Notes under the pieces: generated by a model
Seen by the model: only the letters and a program-made list of their open reading frames with translations
Databases searched by the model: none
What the model was told of the DNA's origin: nothing
Position numbers and translations under genes: made by a program
Shown: positions 31,511-40,996 of the stretch, one piece after another
Layout of the letters: each line of letters begins with the position of its first letter
Numbering within the stretch: position 1 is the first letter of the stretch
DNA from: Chrysogorgia sp. JL179-B06
Lineage: Eukaryota; Cnidaria; Anthozoa; Scleralcyonacea; Chrysogorgiidae
Length of the DNA stretch: 64,000 bases
NCBI GenBank assembly: GCA_035772405.1
Contig: JAYKKM010000441.1
Coordinates: forward strand, 124,001 to 188,000
Reading direction: 5' to 3'

Positions 31511-32174
31511 AATGCAATTAATTAATCCGAGTAAATTAAATGAAATTTTAGATTTAATCAAAACTGATCATGAAAACGAAAAATTATTGCAGGGAATTAA
31601 CAACAAAAATAATTTCGAACTTATTGAAAGTAAAAATAAAATGAAAGAAGAAATGAAAAAAGTTAATAATGATCAACGTGTCGCAGAGAGTATGGTTAGT
31701 TTTTTAAAAAGACAACAAAATATGAAAAGAAAAAGTAATGAACTTGAAAATGAGGTGACCAATGATGAATCACCCGGAGTAAGGAAAACACCGACTGTGA
31801 CAAGTGGGCAACAAATAAAAGAATTTCTTGAAAGGAAAAAAATTAAAACTGAGGGTACAGATATAATAAAAATAAACGGTGTTGCAATAAACCATCATGA
31901 TTTATTATACGATTTAACGCATAATGTCAGCAAACAAAACATGTTCAATCTTACACAACAAAAGCAGACGGCTGCTTTAAAAGAATTGAAAAAATTACAT
32001 ATGCCCGCCTATATACGAAATATAAAATTACGACAACGTTATATAAATTTGGGAAAAACCACTTCGGGTCTTTCGAGTCACGAAGAACCATCTACATCAC
32101 TCACTACCCACATTCCTTCCCCCTCTTCAACACCCTATTCAACACAAAGAAAATGGCGACGCAAAACTCAATGA
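31494..32174 (+). CDS. Unknown structural-cluster protein
   Basis: 226 residues beginning MTEVNKMQLINPSKLNEIL, with a coiled-coil-like Glu/Lys central part and a Ser/Thr/Pro tail (SSHEEPSTSLTTHIPSPSS). It overlaps the protease start by 22 nt. It is intact and lies in the late-gene cluster, so a virion or scaffold role is likely but unproven. Confidence 0.55.
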   Translation: MTEVNKMQLINPSKLNEILDLIKTDHENEKLLQGINNKNNFELIESKNKMKEEMKKVNNDQRVAESMVSFLKRQQNMKRKSNELENEVTNDESPGVRKTPTVTSGQQIKEFLERKKIKTEGTDIIKINGVAINHHDLLYDLTHNVSKQNMFNLTQQKQTAALKELKKLHMPAYIRNIKLRQRYINLGKTTSGLSSHEEPSTSLTTHIPSPSSTPYSTQRKWRRKTQ

Positions 32175-32767
32175 ATTTACATTGTTTTTTAACCCAATTT
32201 TTATTTACGAACGAGATTAAAAAAATTTCAAAAATAAATAAGTTTTTAAATAGATATTATTTGGGTACATTTCCTGCAAATATTTTTCCTAAAAAAATTT
32301 ATTATCCCTCGTGTTGGATTTGGAATACGGATGAAGCAGATCAAAACGGTCAACATTGGATTGCTATATGGGTGGATAAAGAAAAACATATGAATTTTTT
32401 TGATAGTTTTGCAAAAGATGTCTCGTTTTATAAACGTGAATATTGGTATGATTATAGTGTAAAAAAAGGACTAACATTTCAATATATTCAAAGTAAACAA
32501 TTACAATCCAAAAATACAGCCGTGTGTGGAAATTGGAGTTTATTATATTTATACAATCAATGTCGTAATGAATTCGAAAATAATAATAAACAAAAAATAT
32601 TTAAAAATGAACGTATTAAACTAAAAAACGATATTAAATTAAAAAAAAAAATAGAAACAATTTTAGGTCGTGTACTCGTAGGAATATATAATAAAAAATG
32701 TAAAAAAAATTGTAAGAAGAGTAATAACAATCAGTCATGTTGTAGTTTTAATAATGCCAATTTTTAA
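32153..32767 (+). CDS. Adenain-type cysteine protease (C5-like)
   Basis: 204 residues, counting from ATG 32153. The catalytic His68 (GQHWIAIWVD), Asp84 (FFDSF), Gln118 (oxyanion, seven residues before the Cys as in adenain) and Cys125 (TAVCGNWSLLYLYNQ) are all present in the order of adenovirus maturation proteases. It would cut capsid and core precursors at Gly-Gly sites, which occur in the small basic proteins of this element. The C-terminus is Lys/Cys/Asn-rich. A near-identical but truncated copy is at 56553. It is the last rightward gene before convergent leftward genes. Confidence 0.9.
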   Translation: MATQNSMNLHCFLTQFLFTNEIKKISKINKFLNRYYLGTFPANIFPKKIYYPSCWIWNTDEADQNGQHWIAIWVDKEKHMNFFDSFAKDVSFYKREYWYDYSVKKGLTFQYIQSKQLQSKNTAVCGNWSLLYLYNQCRNEFENNNKQKIFKNERIKLKNDIKLKKKIETILGRVLVGIYNKKCKKNCKKSNNNQSCCSFNNANF

Positions 32768-32889
32768 TTAAACAAAAAATTAACTTATTTACACTGTTTA
32801 TATTTTTTCTAAGGGTAACACTGTTACCCATGCTATCCGCTTGAAAAAAAACCCTCCTTTTTGTTTTCTTTTTCGAATACCCGATCCAG

Positions 32890-33084
32890 CTAGACGGAAT
32901 AAAAACTAGGAATACCCCACCCCCCTTTTTGTTTTCTTTTTCTTTTTCTTTTTCGAATACCAAATCCCAATTGATTTCCAACTAACGATCCCAAAGGTCC
33001 AAAAATATCTAGAGCACTACCCCCTTTTTGTTTCTTTTTTCTAAGGATAATTCTCCTGCTTCTTCTATATCTTCTTCTTGCCAT
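32890..33084 (-). CDS. Basic Gly-Gly protein, shortened in element A
   Basis: 64 residues from ATG 33084 (MARRRYRRSRR). A basic N-terminus is followed by KKQKGGSALDIFGPLGSLVG, then a second basic/GG unit (RKRKQKGG). The hydrophobic segments between GG sites resemble adenovirus pVI/pX-type precursors cut by the viral protease. The element B homologue (57205-57462) is 85 residues with more GG units. Here the frame ends earlier and extra KGG-coding sequence continues out of frame to about 32830, suggesting truncation. Confidence 0.65.
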   Translation of the reverse strand: MARRRYRRSRRIILRKKKQKGGSALDIFGPLGSLVGNQLGFGIRKRKRKRKQKGGWGIPSFYSV

Positions 33085-33208
33085 GATTTTTTTTAAAAAA
33101 AAATTCATACACAATATACACATCCCATACTATATATACTTTTTAAAAAAAATTTCAACAACTCTTTTATTTTTTTTAACAAACATTTATTTTTCTTTTT
33201 ACATTTAT

Positions 33209-33883
33209 TTACAAATCATAGATTATCGTTGATTCATGTGGAAATACATTGGTTCTAATTCTACAATTTTCATACCCTTTTCTACAATTATCAAATACCA
33301 AATAACCATAGGGTTTCTCATTAATTTCACTTAATACTTTATTAAATCTATTTCTATTAATTTTTTTATTATCACATATCGTATACATATTATAATCGCT
33401 TAAATTTTTAAACATCACATAATATTGACTATTGACACGTAAATTTCGCAATTTACCATTTCCATATGTTAAATTTTGACATGTAAAAATAACACTAATA
33501 TTACGATGATGGACATCTTGAGTTGCAATATTATCTATTCTTTCAAGATTTTCCTTTGATGATGTTGCAACTAACATGAGATCATCTAATATTATTAACG
33601 TATTTTCACGGGTATTCGTTTGTATATCGGTAATGCGGGGAATACCCTTTTGACAATCGATAAATTCAACACTAATATCTGTTTTTTCCGCAAGAACTTT
33701 TTCCATTTCAGCGTACAGAGGTTGATAAATTGAATATAAATAAACAATTTTAACAATTGCGGGTGTAATCATAATGTTAATATTTTTCAATAATTGTAAT
33801 ATCCAATATGTTTTCCCACTTTGGCTAGGACCGCATAACGTTAACATAAAAGGGTGTTGAAATGGTAATGAAACATTGTTCAT
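33209..33883 (-). CDS. Packaging ATPase (FtsK/HerA-type)
   Basis: 224 residues, intact. Walker A GPSQSGKT near residue 18, Walker B TLIILDDLM near residue 100, and a downstream VIFTCQNLTYGN sensor-like segment match the genome-packaging ATPase of the Maverick/adintovirus and PRD1-adenovirus-type lineage, which drives DNA into the capsid. It starts one base after the polymerase stop codon, so the two are co-transcribed leftward. The element B copy has two frameshifts. Confidence 0.88.
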   Translation of the reverse strand: MNNVSLPFQHPFMLTLCGPSQSGKTYWILQLLKNINIMITPAIVKIVYLYSIYQPLYAEMEKVLAEKTDISVEFIDCQKGIPRITDIQTNTRENTLIILDDLMLVATSSKENLERIDNIATQDVHHRNISVIFTCQNLTYGNGKLRNLRVNSQYYVMFKNLSDYNMYTICDNKKINRNRFNKVLSEINEKPYGYLVFDNCRKGYENCRIRTNVFPHESTIIYDL

Positions 33884-33884
33884 T

Positions 33885-36800
33885 TCAGTTATCTAAAAAT
33901 CCAAACGGAATCGTATTAAAATTATTTTTAACAACACGTTTATTAAATGTAAATGAAAATTTTTTTATTTCATCCTCAATAAAAATATGATTCAGTTTAT
34001 CTTTACATATTTTATTGTGATATTTAATTTCGATGATCTGATCTTGATTTTTAACACATTGTGTCAAGGATAAAAAATTCAATTTTTCTTTTATTGTTTC
34101 ATTTTTTAAAGTAAAACCTTTCACATGAATACATTCCTGATTTAAATTAGTTATATACGCATAACATTTTGGACCCGTTGAACAAAAATTTGTTATCCAT
34201 TCATTTTCATTTAATTCATTCGTTAAATCTCCTAAATATTTTCCCGTTTTAACATCAGTATAATTATTTTCATCAGATATATAAATAACAGAATCTGTAT
34301 CAAAATATAAAACGCGATCGTCTAATTTAACGAGTAACTCGTATAATTTCAAACGTGCATATGCAGTAACAAAACACGCAATGATTACATTTCCCGTTTT
34401 TAGAGGGGTTGTTGCATCATCAATTTTTTCATACGTACAACGTAATAATGTTTCGTTTATAAATTCCATCGATGTTAATTTTTTACTTTTATCATTGGCA
34501 ATATTTAATAATTCTTCATAATCGTTTAAAAAACACACTTGTGTATTATTTTCGTTTTGAGCAAATTTTCCCCATAACGAATTTAAAAATGTTTTTGCAA
34601 TAGTTCTTAATCCGGGGTTTTTCTCTATTTTGTCTTTATCTAAAAAAACATTTTCATTTTTTAAATAATCATTACAATACTGTTTAATTTTATCATCATT
34701 TTTACTTCCATCTGCGTTCAAACAATCCGTAGGAATTCCTGAAGATTCTTGTTTGATTTTTAAAAATTGATTTACGTATTGTGAAAAGATTTTTTCTTTG
34801 CGTTCAAAATGATATATTTCGTAAAGAGCAATTATTTTATATCCCTTATCTATAGCAACATGAATCTCAACACTAGTCCAAGTACCCGTTAAGTATCGAT
34901 CGCTTTCATTATGTTCACATTTATTACATTTATCCACAGCACATTTATAACATAATGGAAATAATAATTTCCCATCTATTCTAACAGGTAAAACAGGAAA
35001 GTAAATATTTCGAGGAGGTGAAATACAACATTTTACTAAACCAAATATGTCCTTGATTTTTATTTTATTACAATCCTCACCCAGTAAAATAATAGGATGA
35101 CCCACAGGAAAATCATAATTTTTTTGTACATCAGGGTATAGCGATGTAAAATCTACGTAACTTATTCGTTCGTTGGGTTTTGTTTCTTTAAATAAACATA
35201 CGGGGGAAGTTCGCCCCCCATATAATGCGTCACGTGGTGTTAAAGGAGTAAACGGATAAAATTTTCTTTTCTTTTCAATTAATTGTTTCTGTGTATATTT
35301 TTTTTCTTCTAAATAATCACATTCCCACATCTCGATTAATTTGTAACCGGCATTTTTTATTGTCCAAGAAAAACGTTGCGTATTTGCATATAAATTACTA
35401 AATTTTTCGTTTGTAAGAACGTTTAATGCATAGGGATCGAAACATTTGGGACATCCGTGATAAAAACAACCATGAAATTGATATATCGTATCAATATAAA
35501 AACCATCGACAAAACGTCCTAGAATGTTTTTCTCCCCATTTTGTGAACAGATATATTCTAAATTTCCTCTATTTCTCGATTAATTTCATCTAACCAATCA
35601 ATAGCAATTAAACTCTGTTTTACACCCCCCCTATACCCCGAAGCAGGAATAATTCCTACACAATTTTTTTTTAAAAAATTAAGTCTATACAATTTCAAAG
35701 CTAAACTAGCAATCGTAATACAATTCTTTGCATAAAAGGGGGTGATATGACCTATGGTCCCTATCATTGTAGAAAATTTAACACATCCCTTTCTTAAAAT
35801 ATCTACATCACTACAACAATAATAATAAATCTCTTTACGAAATATATATTTCTCTTTCTTTTTTTCTAAATACCATTTTTCAAATTCATTAAGTGTTGCT
35901 GTATTCATATGTTTCGTATCAAAAAATTTCCGATCTACAATGTCACCCTCATAAGTTAAATCGTAAAATTCATAAGGATGAAATCCCTTACATTCCCCTT
36001 GAAGATCCATTGCTTTTGGAATATCGGCTAATTTCATACTAAAAAACAAATAACTATCGAGGATTCTAATATTTTGTTCTTTAATTATTAAACTCATTAT
36101 TTTAGTACCGTTCATTATAGTATTCGGCATTATCTGTTTTATTTCTAAAAGATATTTTAAAATAAAAATAGTATCAAATCTACCCCCGTTATGAGCTATC
36201 CAAACGGAATTTGTTTGTTCAAACATAAATTCACATAAAGTTTCAATAACATTGTTATCAAAAATAAATTGTCTATTCCCGCAACAACTAACTTTTTCAA
36301 TAGTATTATCGATAATTTCTTGATCCTTTTTTTCAAATATTTTTGTTTTTTTAAATTCAATATGTTGACATTTTTTACATACCTTTTGGACGATACAATA
36401 AAACGGTACGAGCAATTTAGTTTCGGTTACTTTTGTTTCAAAATCAAAAAAAAATAAAATGGGTTCACTTTCTTTCCCCTTGTTATATTCAAGTGAAAGG
36501 GGTTTCACGTAACAAAAATGAGGTTGTTTCATGTATTTATCACAATGAAAACAAAATCGTTTGCTACAATCATGTTTAACTGTTTTATTAAAAAAAATGA
36601 AAAAGAATCGAGGACAAATTTTGTTACAGGTTTTACAATAAAAAAATTATTGACACGGTGTTAAACGATCATAATTACTATGAGAAGGTTTAAAAATTTT
36701 ATTTGTTAAATGATTTGTAAAACAATTTTCATCATAAAAAATTATATCACAACTGCTACAAATAAGTTTATTATTTTTATCTTTACACTTATTCGGATAT

Positions 36801-37936
36801 TTATAACACCGTAAACAAGTTAAGTTATTTGTAGTACATAGGTGATTATCGACGTATTCATGACGTGTAAAATAACTCATACATTTAACACAAAAAGAAC
36901 TGGTACTGAGTTTAGAAAATTCCTTTATGCTTAAGACTACATCGTAATGATTATTATTTAACCATAAACATACAATTTCATTAGTCAATTTAATAAGATT
37001 ACCTGCACTATCAGTTCGTGAATCATAAATTATATTATCGGAATGAGTGTCAGCATACACTAACAAATCAACACCCTGTTTTTTTAAATAATTATTATAT
37101 ACAAAATTAAACTGTGTAGCATCAACATTACCCTCGGGTATCCCACATTCCCGATATACATTTCGAATTTCTTCACACGTAAATAAATCATCCACAGGTT
37201 TATTGGGTTTTCTTTTCATTATAAAATATTTATAGTCTTGTTTTAAAAATGATAAACCCACTAATATTGCTAAAGCAAAACAGCAATCTTTCACTGTACG
37301 AAATAATACATGGCTAAGAATATAAAATACACCCGTGCGAAATTTACGGCCATATTTTTTTACATTACTTTTCACACCACCTTTATCTGTAGCATTTCCC
37401 TTATTCAAACTATTGTAAATACTTTTTTTCCTTAATACACTATTTTTTTTTTTATTTGTACTTATTCCTGCGGGAAAAGTTTGAACAATTACTTTACTAT
37501 TCCAACCATTAGCTATTATTTCTTTATTACTCTGCATAAATTTTTCCATAATATTTAAGAAATATTTAACGTCAAAGTCTTTCACGGGTAAAACGGCTGT
37601 AGAGAAAAAACTTTTTGGCGCATTACTAAAGATAAATCTAACATAATCATCATCACTTTTTACATTTGCCCGTGCAATGTTAATTAAATAAGAAAAAACC
37701 AACGATAACGATTGAATAAAACTAATAAAATTAACCGTTTTTTCCCGTGAAACATCCAAAGAAAAATGTTGTTCAGTGACTTTAAATTTTTCTCTACTAA
37801 TAGTTTCGATATGATTAACAGAAAAATAATCGTCTATTTTTTCATTTTTCTTACTTTCTTTTTTCTTATTAAATAAACTTACAATTTTATCTATATCTTT
37901 TTGACTATATTTTAATTTTTTCTGATCATCATTCAT
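33885..37936 (-). pseudogene. Protein-primed DNA polymerase B, broken
   Basis: Spans about 1,350 codons. The N-terminal part (36647-37936) has Cys/His-rich putative zinc fingers (CVKCMSYFTRHEYVDNHLC, then further CxxC pairs). A TAA near 36650 interrupts it. The next part (35558-36650) holds exonuclease motifs I (FFFDFETKV), II (WIAHNGGRFDTIF) and III (YCCSDVDIL). A frameshift near 35565 separates this from the polymerase part (33885-35330), with motif A (DFTSLYPDV), motif B (KTFLNSLWGKF) and motif C (YFDTDSVIY). It replicates linear genomes from a terminal protein in related elements. The lesions mean this copy cannot make the full enzyme. Confidence 0.9.
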
Positions 37937-38099
37937 CTTCTTTTTTTTTTCTAAAACAAGAAAAACATGCCGTTTTATTTTTATTTATGTTTTCGTCTTC
38001 ACCATCAACACGATCAATAGTAACATCGTATGAATCCTGTATATTAATACATGTCAACGTAAGTATAGGAGGGATTTTTTTTGAGAATAAAGAACCCAT
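37929..38099 (-). CDS. 56-residue protein with N-myristoylation-like start
   Basis: Reads MGSLFSKKIPPILTLTC and ends in a Cys/Lys patch (ACFSCFRKKKEDE). The N-terminal M-G-x-x-x-S with following lysines fits a myristoylation signal plus membrane-binding basic residues. Its stop overlaps the polymerase start by 8 nt, placing it first in the leftward polymerase-ATPase operon-like unit. It is absent from element B through a deletion. Confidence 0.45.
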   Translation of the reverse strand: MGSLFSKKIPPILTLTCINIQDSYDVTIDRVDGEDENINKNKTACFSCFRKKKEDE

Positions 38100-38142
38100 T
38101 TAAAAAAAAACTAAAACAAAAAAAAAGAGAGAAAAAAAAAAT

Positions 38143-38457
38143 ATGAGTGAAATTGTGCATATTGAAATTTATTTACAATCATCTAACTCACCTTATATCG
38201 GGTATGAAATTCAAGATAATGATCCTTCAATATTATTTACGCCGTATCTTTTAAGGGAATGTTTACTAAATTTTACAGAAGATAAAGAAAAGATAATACC
38301 CATTTCATCAAAAATTTTAAAACAAAGAATAACAAAATTAAAAAAAGAAATATACAACTGTCCCGAAGATATTATCTATAAAGTTGAATGTATGGTAAAT
38401 TTTATTCAGACACATGAAAAAAATAATGATTATTTAGGAATAAAAACTATATTTTAA
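38143..38457 (+). CDS. Unknown 104-residue protein
   Basis: Starts MSEIVHIEIYLQSS, probably a small alpha/beta protein (FTPYLLRECLLNF, KQRITKLKKEI). It is divergent from the leftward polymerase unit across a 43-bp AT-rich gap and 6 bp before the SET gene. It is deleted in element B. No family is recognised. Confidence 0.5.
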   Translation: MSEIVHIEIYLQSSNSPYIGYEIQDNDPSILFTPYLLRECLLNFTEDKEKIIPISSKILKQRITKLKKEIYNCPEDIIYKVECMVNFIQTHEKNNDYLGIKTIF

Positions 38458-38463
38458 AACAAA

Positions 38464-39011
38464 ATGGTAAGAGTTAAGTTACCCCGAAAAAAAAGACGCA
38501 ATGATAAATCTCAAAGTATACGTCACGTTCTTCAATGTAGAAGTAAAACCTTAAAAAAAATAAGATGTCGTAAACGAACAGCAAAAACAAAAAAATGTTG
38601 GATTCATTTAGCAAAACAAAATAACTTACGTATCAAGAAATCAACGATCCCCAATGCGGGTGAAGGATTATTTGCTTGGAAAAAACCTTTTAAACCCGAT
38701 CGTAATATTTCTTATTACACGGGTCAAAAAACAACACAGTCCAAATTGGATCGTAAATATGGTAAAAACACAAATGCTGTATATAGTATTTGTAACGATG
38801 CAAACACGTGTATCGATGTTTGACAACTCACGCCGCAGCACGGTATGCGAATAATGGGAAAACCGGTTCTATATATAAAAATAATTCCGATTTTGTTTAC
38901 GACCCCAATAATAAAAAAATGTATTTAGAAAGTATAAAACATATAAAAGCCCATGAAGAAATTTTTGCAGACTATGGTGATAACTATTGGGAGAGAAAAC
39001 AACCTTCATAA
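38464..39011 (+). pseudogene. Viral SET-domain protein, frameshifted
   Basis: Same protein as the intact 183-residue copy at 61899-62450. The frame from 38464 stops at 38823, just after NDANTCID. A 4-nt length difference from element B at that point moves the rest (AAARYANNGKTGS, HEEIFADYGDNYW) into another frame ending at 39011. Basic N-terminus and SET motifs are described under the intact copy. Confidence 0.8.
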
Positions 39012-39013
39012 CA

Positions 39014-39298
39014 ATGGTGGGAAGAATAAGAGAATTACGGGGTGGTGATTTTAAGGGGAAAAAAAGGCAACGTGGGGGTATTTTTAAAGGGAAAAAAAGG
39101 CAACGTGGAGGAAATAAAACAGTCAATAAATACGGCAAACTTTTTATAAACGATTTTAAAAAAGAGCTTAAAAAAAAAGCTAAAGTAGTAAAAATTATTG
39201 CAAAACTAGGAACGAAAAAAATCAAAAGACAATTTCAAAAAGGAGGAATTGTATATCATAAACCCAGAAACCATGTTGAAAAGTTTTTAATGTATTAA
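39014..39298 (+). CDS. Basic protein with repeated R-G-G units
   Basis: 94 residues from ATG 39014. It has three tandem basic units ending in GG (LRGGDFKGKKRQRGG and a repeat), then a Lys-rich helix and a final QKGG followed by a short tail. Each GG is a candidate site for the adenain-type protease. This is the third such basic protein in the element, after 29276 and 32890. It is almost identical in element B (62453-62737). Probably a core or minor capsid precursor. Confidence 0.6.
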   Translation: MVGRIRELRGGDFKGKKRQRGGIFKGKKRQRGGNKTVNKYGKLFINDFKKELKKKAKVVKIIAKLGTKKIKRQFQKGGIVYHKPRNHVEKFLMY

Positions 39299-39320
39299 TT
39301 TTCAAATAAAAAAAATACAT

Positions 39321-39788
39321 TCAGTGTATTATTTCATTACATAAGATGTTATTGTCCATTGAATATTTTTCTACATTACAACCTCTTATTTCATTAAAAT
39401 TTACACTGATGAAATTAGGGTAATCCACATTACATTCGCATTCCCCTTTACATTTTTTACAAGTGTATTTTATAGTTTTATTATAAACCCAAAAATCATA
39501 ATATAATGCTATAATACTCCTAAAACACTCATAACTAAAACAATGTTTTCTATCATAATCTAGTATCTTTAAATATTCTCCAATTCTTTTGTCGTTGATA
39601 CGTGGGGATAGGTCATCATTCCATGCTTCACATATTTTACGAAGAAATTCATAACATTCTTCTGGAATATCGTGTTCCTCATGATGCATAACATACATTT
39701 TGGGATTTTTTGAACATTCTACTTCCAGTATAAATTTATACCGTACATATGCTTCATAATCAGCAATAGATATTAGTAGATTTTTCAA
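39321..39788 (-). CDS. Unknown protein with CxxC cluster
   Basis: 155 residues, MKNLLISIADYEAYVRY... Contains YTCKKCKGECECN, a Cys-rich knuckle that could bind zinc, and ends NNILCNEIIH. Two in-frame stops lie just upstream, so the start is near 39788. A 46-residue frame (39760-39900, MEFQRVQNQEGYKIYHD) overlaps the start and may be a separate small gene or the true N-terminus in another frame. The homologous region in element B (62760-63180) is broken. Function unknown. Confidence 0.5.
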   Translation of the reverse strand: MKNLLISIADYEAYVRYKFILEVECSKNPKMYVMHHEEHDIPEECYEFLRKICEAWNDDLSPRINDKRIGEYLKILDYDRKHCFSYECFRSIIALYYDFWVYNKTIKYTCKKCKGECECNVDYPNFISVNFNEIRGCNVEKYSMDNNILCNEIIH

Positions 39789-39900
39789 TTTCCATACTTC
39801 CTACTAAATACCAAAAAAAAACGGATTCCACATAACTATATTGTGTTAAATCATGATAAATCTTATATCCCTCTTGATTTTGTACGCGCTGAAACTCCAT
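39760..39900 (-). CDS. Small overlapping frame upstream of CxxC protein
   Basis: 46 residues, MEFQRVQNQEGYKIYHDLT, containing a 9-nt A-run in coding sense. It is preceded by a TATA-like 'tatatataaaga' on the minus strand at about 39930. It could be the authentic start of the accessory transcript. Supported by position only. Confidence 0.35.
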   Translation of the reverse strand: MEFQRVQNQEGYKIYHDLTQYSYVESVFFWYLVGSMEIEKSTNIYC

Positions 39901-39946
39901 GACACGTGATCCCCTTTGATAAAACGATCTTTATATATACCCCTAT

Positions 39947-40630
39947 CTACGTATATCCATCGGAATAAACAATAGATATTTCGTATTCATTATAGGGTTT
40001 ATCTGCCTCGGCAATTTTAAGACCATATTTCCACAAAAAATTTTCATCTATAAATTTAATGTTTTGAATCAATATAAAATCTTCGTCAGCAGGTAAATTA
40101 TAAGCTAAATCTACAAAACGTTTATCACCGTTAAAGAAATTTTGCTCGGGATCAATAAACAATTGATTAGAGCTAAAATAGGGTTTATTAGGTTTTGCAA
40201 TATATGAGCCAAAATCACCCTGTTCGAATATCTCTTTTTTAACTTGAACAATACTCCATCCTAACGCCCCGTTATATGATTCACGAATATTATTTTTAAG
40301 TTTTACATCAATACTATGAATTATTTTTCGTTTATGCCAATCTTTTTTTCTTGCTTCTAATTCTCCTGTAAGATAAGCCTGTTTATCTGTTTGAAATTTT
40401 CTATTGTTACTAAATGTCAATGAAAAATCAGTATTTGGACCTGGAGCACGAATATTTGTTTTAAATTTAAATAAACCGTTAAGAAAACTCGCGGGTATTA
40501 CACCGTGTTTCCAAGACACTTCTTGAAACTCATATAGATTATTTGCTGATTTTAACGCAATTGTCGCGAATTTTCTTGGATTCGTAAGATAAAAACGTTC
40601 ATTATAATGGATGATTTTTTTCTGACTCAT
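39947..40630 (-). CDS. Unknown 227-residue protein
   Basis: Intact, MSQKKIIHYNERFYL... with many beta-type aromatic strands (FSLTFSNNRKFQTD, GALGWSIVQVKKEIF). It could be a virion surface or fibre-associated protein from its jelly-roll-like composition, but this is inference. Leftward, in the right-hand accessory block. It is absent from element B in this window. Confidence 0.55.
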   Translation of the reverse strand: MSQKKIIHYNERFYLTNPRKFATIALKSANNLYEFQEVSWKHGVIPASFLNGLFKFKTNIRAPGPNTDFSLTFSNNRKFQTDKQAYLTGELEARKKDWHKRKIIHSIDVKLKNNIRESYNGALGWSIVQVKKEIFEQGDFGSYIAKPNKPYFSSNQLFIDPEQNFFNGDKRFVDLAYNLPADEDFILIQNIKFIDENFLWKYGLKIAEADKPYNEYEISIVYSDGYT

Positions 40631-40670
40631 TTTAATTCCAATAAGAGAAAAAAAATTAAGAACGTTTTAT

Positions 40671-40892
40671 TTATACTATACGTACAATGATATCATTTTT
40701 TATATATTTAAATGTACAAAGAGTTTCTATGATCATCTTATTTTTTTTAAAACTTCTCTCTCCTTCTATTTTAACAAAAATAGTATTTTTGATAACATGT
40801 ACATCTTTAACAAAATAATAACGTTCTAATGTACGTTTTATTTTTAAAATATAAACATTTCTTAAATGTGCTTTTGATAATTTTTTAAACAA
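40671..40892 (-). CDS. Unknown 73-residue basic protein
   Basis: MFKKLSKAHLRNVYILKIKRT..., strongly basic, alternating hydrophobic pattern. It lies between two leftward accessory genes. Nothing identifies it. Confidence 0.4.
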   Translation of the reverse strand: MFKKLSKAHLRNVYILKIKRTLERYYFVKDVHVIKNTIFVKIEGERSFKKNKMIIETLCTFKYIKNDIIVRIV

Positions 40893-40996
40893 TCTTTGTG
40901 TTTCTAAAAATAAAAGGAAAATACATTCAATATTTTTTTTAAAATCAAAAAGTGTATTTTTTTTATTTAGGTAAAATGTTCAGGAGAGAATAATTT

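Noticed and set aside
33885..37936. Programmed frameshifting to explain the broken polymerase of element A
   Set aside because: The near-identical element B is open at the same positions and broken elsewhere, so these are copy-specific lesions.
38869..39225. Minus-strand 118-residue frame with PPRCLFFPLK repeats (also at 62308-62664)
   Set aside because: It is the antisense of the repeated RGG/KGK coding units in the basic protein; conservation follows from the sense gene.
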